DNA of 64,000 nucleotides, taken from the NCBI GenBank assembly GCA_902621855.1, contig CACNNQ010000003.1:62001-126000 (forward strand). The letters are read 5' to 3'. The notes beneath the pieces were generated by a model, which saw nothing but the letters and a program-made list of their open reading frames with translations, did not search any database and had not been told where the DNA came from. Every line of letters starts with the position of its first letter. Positions within the stretch are counted from its first letter, which is position 1. Origin of the DNA: an uncultured Alphaproteobacteria bacterium. GTDB lineage: Bacteria; Pseudomonadota; Alphaproteobacteria; HIMB59; GCA-002718135. The position numbers and the translations under genes are program-made. Of this stretch, positions 54,173 through 63,706 are shown one piece after another.

Positions 54173-55144
54173 TTATCTTTCTTTAATATAGGGTTGTCCA
54201 ATTGCGTTAGGCGCAATTGCTTTTCCTACAAAACCAGCAAGTAGGACGACGGTTAATACATATGGTATTGCTTGTATTAACTGCACTGGTATTTCACCAA
54301 TCGCAGGCAATTCTACTCCCTGCAATCTAATTTGAAGAGCATCAGTAAATCCAAAAAGTAAACAAGCAACTAGGGCAGTTTTAGGATGCCACTTTCCAAA
54401 GATCATTGCTGCTAAAGCTAAATATCCTCTTCCAGCTGACATTTCTCTAAAAAAATTTGCATTAACTGCTGTAGATAGGTGTGCACCAGCAAAAGCAATT
54501 AAAACACCATTGATTGCTAGTGCTTTATATCTCATGGCAAAAACATTAATACCAGCTGTATCAACAGCACTTGGATTTTCTCCCACTGCTCTTAGTCTTA
54601 GTCCAAAACTAGTTTTAAAAACTACCCAAAACACTAATGGAACTGAAAGATAAGCTAGATAAACAAAAATATAATGTCCGCTTAATATATCACTATAAAT
54701 TGTTCCTATTATTGGTACATTTCTTAAACTTTCAGCAAAAGGGAGGTTAACTTCTAAAAAACGCTGATCTTCATTTAGTGTTGGTGTTAAACCGGCTTGT
54801 CCAAACCAAGCCGCTGCTAATGCGGTGGTTAAACCAATTATTAAAATATTGATTGCAACACAGGATACAACCTGATCTCCTTTATATGTAACAGATGCAA
54901 AACCATGTAACATAGATAAACTTACACATGCGATAATTGCTAGTAATAGACCTAGCCAAGGATTTCCTAAAAAATAAGAACCTACTGCTGCAACAAAGGC
55001 AGCCATAAGCATTTTTCCCTCTAAACTAAAATCAATGACACCTGATCGTTCTGCAAATATTCCAGCCATAGCTGCAAAAACTAAAGGTGTTGATATTCTT
55101 AAAGTAGAATTAATTAAAGAAGCAATGTCAGATAAAAATTCCAT
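54173..55144 (-). CDS. BMP-type nucleoside ABC importer permease (NupQ-like)
   Basis: A 323-residue inner-membrane permease of the branched-chain/ribose type used by BMP nucleoside importers. RSGVIDFSLEGKMLMAAFVAA and LRAVGENPSAVDTAGINVF (the cytoplasmic coupling loop) are characteristic. It is last of the four-gene operon and its start overlaps the stop of the other permease. Nucleosides (guanosine, adenosine or others) are the usual substrates of this group. Confidence 0.88.
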   Translation of the reverse strand: MEFLSDIASLINSTLRISTPLVFAAMAGIFAERSGVIDFSLEGKMLMAAFVAAVGSYFLGNPWLGLLLAIIACVSLSMLHGFASVTYKGDQVVSCVAINILIIGLTTALAAAWFGQAGLTPTLNEDQRFLEVNLPFAESLRNVPIIGTIYSDILSGHYIFVYLAYLSVPLVFWVVFKTSFGLRLRAVGENPSAVDTAGINVFAMRYKALAINGVLIAFAGAHLSTAVNANFFREMSAGRGYLALAAMIFGKWHPKTALVACLLFGFTDALQIRLQGVELPAIGEIPVQLIQAIPYVLTVVLLAGFVGKAIAPNAIGQPYIKER

Positions 55145-56259
55145 TACGCACTCGCCTTTATGTTCAACCTATTAACAAAGAAGCTTTCAATTTGTGGTCT
55201 AAATAAATTCTCTAAAGCTCCACTAAATAAAATAATTACTCCCTGAACCGCAACAAACATATATCTAGTTATGTTTGGCATATCAAAAGTAACTTCAGAT
55301 CCTCCTTGGTATAAGATACCAAATAAAAATGCAGCAGGAAAAATTCCTATTGGATGATTTCTTCCCATTAATGCAACAGCAATTCCAGTGAAACCATAGC
55401 CAGCAGGAAATCCTGCTACTATTTTATGGTGAACCCCTAATATTTCATTAACACCTAGTAATCCCGCCAAGCCTCCTGAAATACACATTGCTATAATTAT
55501 ATTTTTATATGGAGATATGCCTGCATAAATTGCTGCTTGGGTATTATGCCCTACGGCTCTCATCTCATAACCCCATCTTGTTTTCCAAACTAAGAACCAT
55601 ACAAAAACCGAAGCTGCAATTGCTAGTAAAAAAGAAATGTTTAGTGGAGAGTATCTTATTTTAATTCCAAGTAGAGCAGCAAAATCTTTAAAACTTGGAA
55701 ACCATTGTTCTTTTGGTAAAGCAACAGTATGCGGCCCCATTTGTGCTGTATCTCTTATTACGTCAACTAACAAGAAAACCATCAATGATGCAGCTATAAA
55801 GTTAAACATGATTGTAGTAATTACTACGTGACTACCTCTGGTTGCCTGAAGATATGCAGGTATAAATGCCCAAGCTGCACCAAAGACAACAGCGCCAGCA
55901 ATAGACAATAACCATATTATTGGCACTGGTAAAAAACTAAAATTTATTGCAACTAAAAAAACACCAAGCCCACCAATATACGCCTGGCCTTCTCCACCTA
56001 TGTTGAAAAGCCTACAATGGAATGCAACCGCAAATGCTAAGCCGGTAAATACAAAATTTGTAGTGTAGTAAAGCGTATAAGCAAAACCTTCAATATAACC
56101 AAAAGAACCATAGATGATTAATCTTACTGCTTCATAAGGATTTTCTCCTGCAATAAATATAAACAAACCTGAAACAAGTAATGCTAAAGTTAGATTTACA
56201 AGTGGAACAATAAGATTTGAAACCCACCAAGGTATTTTAGATTTATCTACTGGTGCCAT
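55144..56259 (-). CDS. BMP-type nucleoside ABC importer permease (NupP-like)
   Basis: A 371-residue inner-membrane permease. FNIGGEGQAYIGGLGVF and MRAVGHNTQAAIYAGIS mark the family, and the membrane segments parallel those of the partner permease. It shares a base with the ATPase stop upstream and with the next permease downstream. It is part of the nucleoside importer. Confidence 0.88.
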   Translation of the reverse strand: MAPVDKSKIPWWVSNLIVPLVNLTLALLVSGLFIFIAGENPYEAVRLIIYGSFGYIEGFAYTLYYTTNFVFTGLAFAVAFHCRLFNIGGEGQAYIGGLGVFLVAINFSFLPVPIIWLLSIAGAVVFGAAWAFIPAYLQATRGSHVVITTIMFNFIAASLMVFLLVDVIRDTAQMGPHTVALPKEQWFPSFKDFAALLGIKIRYSPLNISFLLAIAASVFVWFLVWKTRWGYEMRAVGHNTQAAIYAGISPYKNIIIAMCISGGLAGLLGVNEILGVHHKIVAGFPAGYGFTGIAVALMGRNHPIGIFPAAFLFGILYQGGSEVTFDMPNITRYMFVAVQGVIILFSGALENLFRPQIESFFVNRLNIKASA

Positions 56260-57779
56260 TACACAACTCCAGCCATTAATAAGCCTAACTCACGGTCAGT
56301 TACATTTTTATTATCTTTTTCACCAACTATCTTTCCGTCAAACATTACAGCAATTCTATCCGATAATGAAAGCACTTCATCTAATTCAACAGATACCAAA
56401 AGTATCGCTGCCCCTCTATCTCTCATGTCTATCAATCTTTGATGAATAAATTCAATTGCGCCAATGTCTACACCTCTTGTTGGCTGACCAACTAATAATA
56501 CTTTTGGATTTTCATTTAGTTCTCTACTTAAAATTATCTTTTGTTGGTTCCCTCCAGAAAAATTGGATGTAATTAAATTTGGTGATTGAGGTCGTACATC
56601 ATACTCTTCCATTATTTTCTTAGAATGAGAAATTATATCTCTATGATTTAGGACAGATGACTTTGAAAAGGGTTGCTGATCGTGGTAACCAAAAATTAGA
56701 TTTTCATAAGCTTTAAAATCTGTAACTAGACCCATCCTCTGTCTATCTTCAGGAACATGAGCTAACCCTTTGTCTTTTAACTCTCTTGGATCTAAGAAAT
56801 TTTGACTATCCGACACTTTTTTTCCTTCTAAATATATTTCTCCAGACTCAACCTTTCTTATACCAGAGAGTGCCTCTAATAATTCTGTTTGTCCATTTCC
56901 AGTAACACCCGCTAAGCCTAATATTTCTCCTGAACGAATTTCTAAATCAACATTCTTGACTCTTGTTACGTCAAGATCATCTTTAACTGTAAGATTCTTA
57001 ACACTAAATAAAACCCCTCCTGCTTTTACTTCAGATTTATCAAGTCTTAGTAATACACTTCTTCCTACCATCATTTCAGCCAATTGTTCTTTATTTGTAT
57101 TTTCTGTTTTGGTGTGACCCACCATTTCACCCTGTCGCATTACAGAAACTTCACTTGTTAAATCCATTATCTCAATTAATTTATGTGTAATTAGAACTAT
57201 TGTTTTGCCTTCTTCTTTTAAAGATCGTAATATTTTGAAAAGTTCATCAACTTCTTGAGGTGTTAAAACGCCTGTTGGTTCATCTAGTATAAGAATCTCT
57301 GCGCCTCTATAAAGTGACTTTAAAATTTCGACTCTTTGACGGAAGCCAACTGATAAATCAGAAATTGTAGAGTTAAGATCTATATTTAATTTATATGTGT
57401 CACATAAATCTTTTAAATCTTTTTTTGCTTTTTCTAAATTTTTTCCAAATACGAGCTCACCTTCAAATCCTAGAATAATATTTTCTAAAACTGTAAAATT
57501 TTCTACCAACATAAAATGTTGGTGCACCATACCAATGCCATTGATAATTGAATCTTTTGGTGATCTAAGATTTATTTCTTTACCATTTACTTTTATTGTT
57601 CCTGAGTTAGCTTGATAGAGGCCAAAAACAATACTCATTAACGTTGACTTACCTGCACCGTTTTCTCCAATTATTCCATGGATTGTGCCTTTATTAATTG
57701 TAAGATTAATATTCTTGTTGGCATGAACGTGGCCAAAAGATTTATTTATATTAGTTAGTTCTAGGATAGGTGAGACCAT
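56259..57779 (-). CDS. BMP-type nucleoside ABC importer ATPase, tandem domains (NupO-like)
   Basis: A 506-residue protein with two ABC domains. The first has Walker A GENGAGKST, signature LSVGFRQRVEIL and Walker B ILILDEPTG; the second has a degenerate Walker A GVTGNGQTE and signature FSGGNQQKIILSRE. This is standard for ribose/nucleoside-type importers. The start codon lies in a potential hairpin formed with the upstream leader. It follows the binding-protein gene after 45 bases. Confidence 0.9.
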   Translation of the reverse strand: MVSPILELTNINKSFGHVHANKNINLTINKGTIHGIIGENGAGKSTLMSIVFGLYQANSGTIKVNGKEINLRSPKDSIINGIGMVHQHFMLVENFTVLENIILGFEGELVFGKNLEKAKKDLKDLCDTYKLNIDLNSTISDLSVGFRQRVEILKSLYRGAEILILDEPTGVLTPQEVDELFKILRSLKEEGKTIVLITHKLIEIMDLTSEVSVMRQGEMVGHTKTENTNKEQLAEMMVGRSVLLRLDKSEVKAGGVLFSVKNLTVKDDLDVTRVKNVDLEIRSGEILGLAGVTGNGQTELLEALSGIRKVESGEIYLEGKKVSDSQNFLDPRELKDKGLAHVPEDRQRMGLVTDFKAYENLIFGYHDQQPFSKSSVLNHRDIISHSKKIMEEYDVRPQSPNLITSNFSGGNQQKIILSRELNENPKVLLVGQPTRGVDIGAIEFIHQRLIDMRDRGAAILLVSVELDEVLSLSDRIAVMFDGKIVGEKDNKNVTDRELGLLMAGVV

Positions 57780-57804
57780 AAAATTTTAAATCTTAGGTCT
57801 CACC
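57769..57804 (-). promoter_or_regulatory. Hairpin enclosing the ATPase translation start
   Basis: GGTGAGACC (57769-57777) and GGTCTCACC (57796-57804) form a 9-bp perfect stem. On the minus-strand RNA the 5-prime arm is in the binding-protein-ATPase spacer and the 3-prime arm begins at the G of the AUG and covers the first four codons. The 18-base loop holds AU-rich sequence where a ribosome site would be. It could lower ATPase translation relative to the binding protein. Confidence 0.65.
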
Positions 57805-57824
57805 AGATTATTTGTAAAGTAGTT

Positions 57825-58802
57825 TTACTCTTGCGACCAGTCAGCTACTTCCATAGAGCCACTTACAATATCTGCTGCTGCTGCTTGAACAGCTGCTTCC
57901 ATTGCAGAAGTTACCATGCCGTCTTCAGTAGCATAACCAACCATACCTTCTGCTAAACCAAGAATGTGAATTCCTGACTCAAAAGTACCAGCATCTGTCT
58001 TTTGAGCTTGTTCAAAAATTGTTAAGTCCAAACGCTTTAACATAGAAGTAAGCATGTTACCTGGGTGCATCCAGTTTTGATTTGTATCAACGCCGATACC
58101 CATTATACCTGCATCAGCTGCTGCTTGAAGGACACCAATACCCGTTCCACCTGCTGCTTGATAAACAACATCTGCACCGCCATCGATTTGTGCTTTTGTT
58201 AATTCAGCACCTTTAGTTGGATTGTTCCATGCTTCTGGTGTTGTTCCAGTCATATTAGCTAAAACTGTGATGTTAGGATTAACATATTGAGCGCCTTGCT
58301 CATAGCCTCCTTGGAACTTTCTAATTAAAGGAATATCCATTCCTCCTACAAATCCAATTGTTCCACTTTCAGATGCCATAGCCGCAATCATACCAACTAG
58401 GAATGAACCTTCGTGTTCCTTATAACAAGCTTGATAAATGTTGCTAGCTGGGTCATCTACCCAACAAACATCAACTGCAACAAAGTTTGTATCCGGATAA
58501 TCTGGAGCAACTGCTGCAACTGCATCTGCTTGCGCAAATCCCATTGCTACGATTAGTGATGCGCCTCTATCTGCTATCTTACGCATACCTTGTTCAATTT
58601 GAGTGTTATTTGAAGCTTCAAATTCAACCATGTCCCAACCAAGTTCATTTTGAACTCTTAATGCGCTTTCGTAAGCTAGTTCGTTAAATGATTTATCGAA
58701 CTTTCCTCCAGAGTCATATACAACTCCAATTTTGTTTGCAAACGCACTTGAAGAGAAGACAAGAGCGAAAGAAACTGTAAAAATACTTAAAATTTTCTTC
58801 AT
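57825..58802 (-). CDS. BMP-family nucleoside-binding periplasmic protein
   Basis: A 325-residue periplasmic protein of the BMP (PnrA/Med) family with a signal peptide likely cut after SSAFA. IGVVYDSGGKFDKSFNELAYES, IGFVGGMDIPLIRKFQGGYEQGA and GVDTNQNWMHPGNMLTSMLKR are characteristic. It lacks a lipobox, as expected for a soluble Gram-negative form. It leads the operon, with a GGGGG ribosome site. It should bind purine or pyrimidine nucleosides, feeding the salvage enzymes encoded elsewhere in the window. Confidence 0.9.
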   Translation of the reverse strand: MKKILSIFTVSFALVFSSSAFANKIGVVYDSGGKFDKSFNELAYESALRVQNELGWDMVEFEASNNTQIEQGMRKIADRGASLIVAMGFAQADAVAAVAPDYPDTNFVAVDVCWVDDPASNIYQACYKEHEGSFLVGMIAAMASESGTIGFVGGMDIPLIRKFQGGYEQGAQYVNPNITVLANMTGTTPEAWNNPTKGAELTKAQIDGGADVVYQAAGGTGIGVLQAAADAGIMGIGVDTNQNWMHPGNMLTSMLKRLDLTIFEQAQKTDAGTFESGIHILGLAEGMVGYATEDGMVTSAMEAAVQAAAADIVSGSMEVADWSQE

Positions 58803-58919
58803 ACCAAAAATCCCCCTTAAATATGAATTATAGATATCTCATTGATAACATTTTATTGAAAAAAAAATGCATTAAAAAATGAGATAATGGACAAATAATA
58901 GGATTTTTTATGGATAACT

Positions 58920-59540
58920 TCAAGTACCCATATACCTATCGCCTGCGTCACCTAAGCCCGGTACAATAAACTTATTTTTATTCAACTTAACATCGATATT
59001 GCACGTAAATATATGAATACCTTTTTGGTTTTTTTGGATATTTTTAATACCTTCAGGAGCAGCAAGTAAGGACACCAAAAATATATCTTTAATATTCACA
59101 CCCTTATTTTTTATTAGATTGATCGCTGCAATTGACGAATTACCTGTTGCTAACATAGGATCCAAGATTAAAACTTTTTTATTCTTAACCTTTGGAAGTT
59201 TAAATAAATATTCTACAGGTTCATAAGTTTGTTCGTCACGGTATAATCCTATATGGCCTTTTTCAGCTTCGGGTAAAAACTTTGCAAATCCCTCAAGTAA
59301 TCCTAAACCAGCGCGAAGTATTGGTACTAAAATAATTGGTTGACTTAATGCTGTCCCACTCATTTTTTTTAGAGGAGTTGCAATAGTTTGTTTTTTAAAA
59401 GGAAGATATTGTAAAACATCAGAAGCTATCAAATAGCTTATTTCATTCATAGTTTGTCTAAAAACAGTATTTGATGTTTTTTTGTTTCGCAATATTGTTA
59501 ATTTGTATTGAACGAATGGTGATTTAATTACTGTAATCAT
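58920..59540 (-). CDS. upp: Uracil phosphoribosyltransferase
   Basis: A 206-residue enzyme making UMP from uracil and PRPP. VLILDPMLATGNSSIAAI is the PRPP-binding motif, and VPGLGDAGDRYMGT is the uracil-site C-terminus. ILVPILRAGLGLLEGF is also conserved. It lies downstream of the nucleoside importer (117 bases upstream of its binding-protein start on the same strand), a sensible place for pyrimidine salvage. Confidence 0.94.
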   Translation of the reverse strand: MITVIKSPFVQYKLTILRNKKTSNTVFRQTMNEISYLIASDVLQYLPFKKQTIATPLKKMSGTALSQPIILVPILRAGLGLLEGFAKFLPEAEKGHIGLYRDEQTYEPVEYLFKLPKVKNKKVLILDPMLATGNSSIAAINLIKNKGVNIKDIFLVSLLAAPEGIKNIQKNQKGIHIFTCNIDVKLNKNKFIVPGLGDAGDRYMGT

Positions 59541-59575
59541 AAGAGATTACATATATAGAAATAGCACTAAGAGCA

Positions 59576-60061
59576 ATGCGGTTATCAATTTATTTTTTAA
59601 CATTAGTGTTTTTATCTAGTTGTACAACTGTTGAGGTTGGAAGAGAGGTTGTTAAGGTTGGTTCAGTTGTAAAAGATAAAGTTGAAAAATCTATTATAAA
59701 AAAAGAACCAGAAGTTATTGAAGATAAAACTATTGTTGAAGAACAGCAAATTATAACTGAAGAAAAAAAAGAAAAAGAAATTATAGTTAAAGAGCAACAA
59801 AAAATTGCTGAAATAAATTTTATAGGAAAACAACTCGCCGAAATAAAACAAAAATTAGGACGGCCAAATTTGACACGATCTGATGGCTCAGTGCATATGA
59901 TGCGATATGATAGTAGTTCATGCAGATTATTTATCTTCTTCAATTTAAATTCAATTTTAAAAAGAGTAGAATATTTTGAATTTAGAAATTCTTCAGGTGA
60001 GCTTATAGATACAAAAGGGTCGATAGAAGAATGTTATAAAGAATACGACTTTACTAGCTAA
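59576..60061 (+). CDS. Putative lipoprotein with charged spacer and BamE-like C-terminus
   Basis: A 161-residue predicted lipoprotein: the signal ends in LSSC at residue 16. A Lys/Glu-rich segment (about residues 35-80) with degenerate repeats around EEQQIITEE and VKEQQKIAE suggests an extended helix or spacer. The C-terminal part (IGKQLAEIKQKLGRPNLTRSDG and following) resembles the SmpA/BamE pattern of a glycine start, lG.P and a C-x-L strand, but I do not claim it is BamE. Its end overlaps convergent pyc by 8 bases. Confidence 0.65.
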   Translation: MRLSIYFLTLVFLSSCTTVEVGREVVKVGSVVKDKVEKSIIKKEPEVIEDKTIVEEQQIITEEKKEKEIIVKEQQKIAEINFIGKQLAEIKQKLGRPNLTRSDGSVHMMRYDSSSCRLFIFFNLNSILKRVEYFEFRNSSGELIDTKGSIEECYKEYDFTS

Positions 60062-63000
60062 TTTCAACAAGCAGATCTTTAGTCTCTACATTATCACCAG
60101 ATGCAACATTAATTGATTTGATTGTTCCACTTTTATCAGCGTTTATTGTGGTTTCCATTTTCATAGCTTCGATCACTAGTAACTTATCACCTTTAATCAC
60201 CTTACTGCCTGATTGAACAAATATTTTAGCAACTTGGCCTGGCAAAGGAGATCCGACATGATCCAAATTATTATCATCTGCTTTAGCTCTTTGTGTTATA
60301 TTTTTTGAAAATTCTTTATTTTCTATATCTATTGTTCTTGGTTGTCCGTTAATTTCAAAAAACACGGAGCACTTTCCGTTACTATTAACTTCACTTTTCG
60401 CTAAATATCGCAAGATAAGGTTTTTTCCTTTATCAATTTCTATCGTGTATTCTTTATCTTGTTGAGGACCATAAAAAAATAATTCTGTTGAAAGAATTGA
60501 TGTATCACTAAACTCCTTAAAGTGATCAACATAATCTTTAAAAACTTTTGGATACATTAAGTAAGACGCTAGATGTGTTTGATTAATTTTCATCCCTATT
60601 TCATCTTCTAAATTTTTGGCTTCTTTATCTAAATCAACTGATTCTAAAATTTCCCCAGGTCTTTTTGTTAGAGGTTTAGTATCACCAAGAACTTTCTTTT
60701 GAAGTTCTTTCGGAAAGCCTCCATGTGGTATACCAATCTCCCCTTTAAAAAATTCAATGACTGAAGCAGGAAAAGAGATTTCTTTTTTTGGGTCTAACAC
60801 ATCTTCTTTGGATAAATCATTAGCGATCATATAGAGCGCCATATCACCTACAATTTTAGAAGAAGGTGTAACTTTAACAATATCACCAAAAAGTTGGTTT
60901 ACCTCTGAATATTTATTAGCAACCATTCCCCACTTATCAGTTGTAATTCCCAATGATCTCGCTTGTTCTTTTAAATTTGTAAACTGACCACCAGGCATTT
61001 GGTGAAGATAAACATCAGAACTACCACCTTTGAAATCGGTTTCAAATGCATGATAATTTTGACGGACTTGTTCCCAATATAAAGACAGTGTTCTTATAGC
61101 CTCTTCATCAAGTTTAGGGTCTTGATGATTTTGTTTCATTATAGATACGATTGATCCAAGTGCAGGTTGTGATGTTAATCCACTCATCGAGTCAATTGCA
61201 AGATCCACGATATCTACCTTTTCTTCTATAGCAGCTAGGACTGAAGCAGATGAAGTACCAGATGTATCGTGAGTATGAAAATGAATTGGAAGATCAGTTG
61301 TTTGCTTGATTTCATTAACTAATTTTTTTATAGCATTAGGTTTTGCTAATCCCGCCATATCTTTAATAGCGATAATATGTGCTCCTGCTTTCTCTAAATC
61401 TTTAACAAGATCAATATAATATTTTAATGTATATTTTTTCTCATTTGGATCAGTTACATCATTTGTATAACAGATAGTACCTTCACAAATTTTATTTTGA
61501 TTGCGGACTTCATCAATTGCAACACGCATATTATCAATCAGGTTTAATGAGTCAAAAACTCGGAATACATCAATTCCAGCTTGGGCTGATTGTTGAATGA
61601 AATGTTTAACAACATTATCTGGATAATTTTTATATCCAACAGCATTAGATCCTCTAAAGAGCATTTGTTTAAGAAGGTTAGACGCTCTTTTGTTTAATCT
61701 TGCTAATCTATCCCAAGGATCTTCTTTTAAAAAACGCATCGATGTATCAAACGTTGCACCTCCCCAACATTCTAATGAGAATAAGTTGCTTAGATTTTTA
61801 CTATAATATTCAGCAATGTTAACAAGATCATCTGTTCTCATTCTTGTAGCAAGAAGCGATTGGTGTGCGTCACGCATCGTTGTGTCAGTAATTAGGGTAT
61901 GGGGTGTTTCTTTTATTTTATTTGCAAATTTTTCTGGACCTAAAGTTTGTAAATCCTTTACATAATTATTTTTTTCACTTTTAATGCTTGATATAGGGAC
62001 TTGAACTTCTACAGTCGAGTTATTACTGACTCTTCCAGATATATCATTGTGTCCATTTACAATTATATTTCCAAGATAAGATACAATTTTTGATGCTCGA
62101 TCTTTTTGGGGATTATATGCATAGAGCTCTTTTTTAGTATCCACAAAATTGGTATTATAATTTCCTTCAAGGAAATCTTTATTGTTTATAAGAGACTCAA
62201 GAAATACTAAATTTGTTTTAACACCTCTAATTCTAAACTCTCGCAAAGCCCTATCCATTCTTTTAATACAGTCGTCTTGATGCTTTGCCCAAGTTGTTAC
62301 TTTTACAAGTAAAGAATCATAATACGGTGTGATGATCGAACCTGAAGAAGCATTTGCTGCATCTAGCCTCACTCCAAAACCAGCGGCTGATCGGTAAGTC
62401 ATTATCTTTCCATAATCGGGCATAAAATTATTAAGCGGATCTTCAGTAGTAACTCTACATTGAATAGCAAATCCATTTAGATGAATGTCTTCTTGTTTAG
62501 GAAGAGCTGGATGATTGCCAATTTTTTCACCTTCTGCAATTTTTATTTGAGCTTTTACAATATCAATACCAGTTACTTCCTCTGTTACTGTATGTTCAAC
62601 TTGAATTCTTGGGTTAACTTCAATGAAATAAAATTCGCCTGATTTTTTATCAAACAAAAATTCAACAGTTCCTGCACCAAAGTATTTGACTTGTTTTGCA
62701 ATTTTAATAGCAGCGTTACAAATTTCTTCTCGAGTTTTATTTTCAAGAAAATGTGCAGGTGCTCTTTCAATAATCTTTTGATGCCTTCTTTGAAGAGAAC
62801 AATCTCTTTCAAAAAGATGTAAGATATTTCCATGTTTGTCACCTAAAATTTGAACTTCAATGTGCGCAGCATCTTCTAAAAATTTTTCTATAAATACTTC
62901 ATCTTTTCCAAAAGCTTTAAGTGACTCACTTTGAGCAGTTGTAATTTGATCTATTAATTCTTTGCTTGATCTAACAACACGCATTCCTCGACCGCCACCA

Positions 63001-63497
63001 CCCCAACTAGCTTTAACAATTACTGGGTAGCCAATTTTCTCAACTTCTTTTTCAACACTTTTTAAATTTTCTTTTGTTACAAGAACAGACGGAACGGTGC
63101 CTACCTTTGCTTCTTCCGCAACTTTTTTAGCTTCAGTTTTATTTCCAAATCTTTTTAGTATTTCTTTACTAGGCCCAATAAATGTTATGTCATTTTTTTC
63201 ACACTGCTCTGCTAGTTCAGGACTTTCAGATAAAAAACCATAACCTGGATGGATAGCATCAACCTTTGCATCTTTAGCAATTTTAATAATCGAGTCTATA
63301 TCCAAATATGCTTGAATTGGACCTTTACCTTCACCAACTAAATAACTTTCATCCGTTTTAAATCGGTGAATAGCAAAACGATCTTCTTTAGAATAAATAG
63401 CAGCTGTTTTAATACCAGACTCTTCAGCAGCTCTAAAAATTCGAATAGCAATTTCACTTCTGTTTGCTGCTAAAATTTTACCAATCTTTTTCATCAA
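60054..63497 (-). CDS. pyc: Pyruvate carboxylase
   Basis: A full-length 1147-residue biotin enzyme that makes oxaloacetate from pyruvate and bicarbonate. Domains in order are biotin carboxylase (ANRSEIAIRIFRAA, WGGGGRGMRVV ATP loop, FIEVNPRIQVEH), carboxyltransferase (ITDTTMRDAHQSLLATRMR, with the metal histidines in HFHTHDTSG), the tetramerisation region and a C-terminal biotin-binding domain with EAMKMETTINAD. It replenishes the TCA cycle; imported acetate-yielding substrates such as phosphonates would need other routes. It starts with tandem ATG codons. Confidence 0.95.
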   Translation of the reverse strand: MMKKIGKILAANRSEIAIRIFRAAEESGIKTAAIYSKEDRFAIHRFKTDESYLVGEGKGPIQAYLDIDSIIKIAKDAKVDAIHPGYGFLSESPELAEQCEKNDITFIGPSKEILKRFGNKTEAKKVAEEAKVGTVPSVLVTKENLKSVEKEVEKIGYPVIVKASWGGGGRGMRVVRSSKELIDQITTAQSESLKAFGKDEVFIEKFLEDAAHIEVQILGDKHGNILHLFERDCSLQRRHQKIIERAPAHFLENKTREEICNAAIKIAKQVKYFGAGTVEFLFDKKSGEFYFIEVNPRIQVEHTVTEEVTGIDIVKAQIKIAEGEKIGNHPALPKQEDIHLNGFAIQCRVTTEDPLNNFMPDYGKIMTYRSAAGFGVRLDAANASSGSIITPYYDSLLVKVTTWAKHQDDCIKRMDRALREFRIRGVKTNLVFLESLINNKDFLEGNYNTNFVDTKKELYAYNPQKDRASKIVSYLGNIIVNGHNDISGRVSNNSTVEVQVPISSIKSEKNNYVKDLQTLGPEKFANKIKETPHTLITDTTMRDAHQSLLATRMRTDDLVNIAEYYSKNLSNLFSLECWGGATFDTSMRFLKEDPWDRLARLNKRASNLLKQMLFRGSNAVGYKNYPDNVVKHFIQQSAQAGIDVFRVFDSLNLIDNMRVAIDEVRNQNKICEGTICYTNDVTDPNEKKYTLKYYIDLVKDLEKAGAHIIAIKDMAGLAKPNAIKKLVNEIKQTTDLPIHFHTHDTSGTSSASVLAAIEEKVDIVDLAIDSMSGLTSQPALGSIVSIMKQNHQDPKLDEEAIRTLSLYWEQVRQNYHAFETDFKGGSSDVYLHQMPGGQFTNLKEQARSLGITTDKWGMVANKYSEVNQLFGDIVKVTPSSKIVGDMALYMIANDLSKEDVLDPKKEISFPASVIEFFKGEIGIPHGGFPKELQKKVLGDTKPLTKRPGEILESVDLDKEAKNLEDEIGMKINQTHLASYLMYPKVFKDYVDHFKEFSDTSILSTELFFYGPQQDKEYTIEIDKGKNLILRYLAKSEVNSNGKCSVFFEINGQPRTIDIENKEFSKNITQRAKADDNNLDHVGSPLPGQVAKIFVQSGSKVIKGDKLLVIEAMKMETTINADKSGTIKSINVASGDNVETKDLLVEIS

Positions 63498-63706
63498 GCC
63501 ACCATTAAATAAGGATTATTACTTAATATTTTTTCGGAGATGCATCTATATGTTCCTTACTAAATTAGCAAGAGATCAAGGGAATTTAGCCATTTTTTAG
63601 GATTTGGAAGCAATTATAAATTGATAATAAACTGTAAATTATCGATTTAATATCTGTGCACATATGTCCCTTTATCAGAAAGGTTATTTTATATTAATGT
63701 CAAATT
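63498..63706. other. Intergenic region between pyc and the DUF2244 gene
   Basis: 209 bases, the longest spacer in the window, between divergent genes. It is AT-rich and should contain promoters for both. I see a GTGCACATATG-like partly palindromic stretch near 63655-63666 but no gene, RNA or clear hairpin. Confidence 0.4.
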
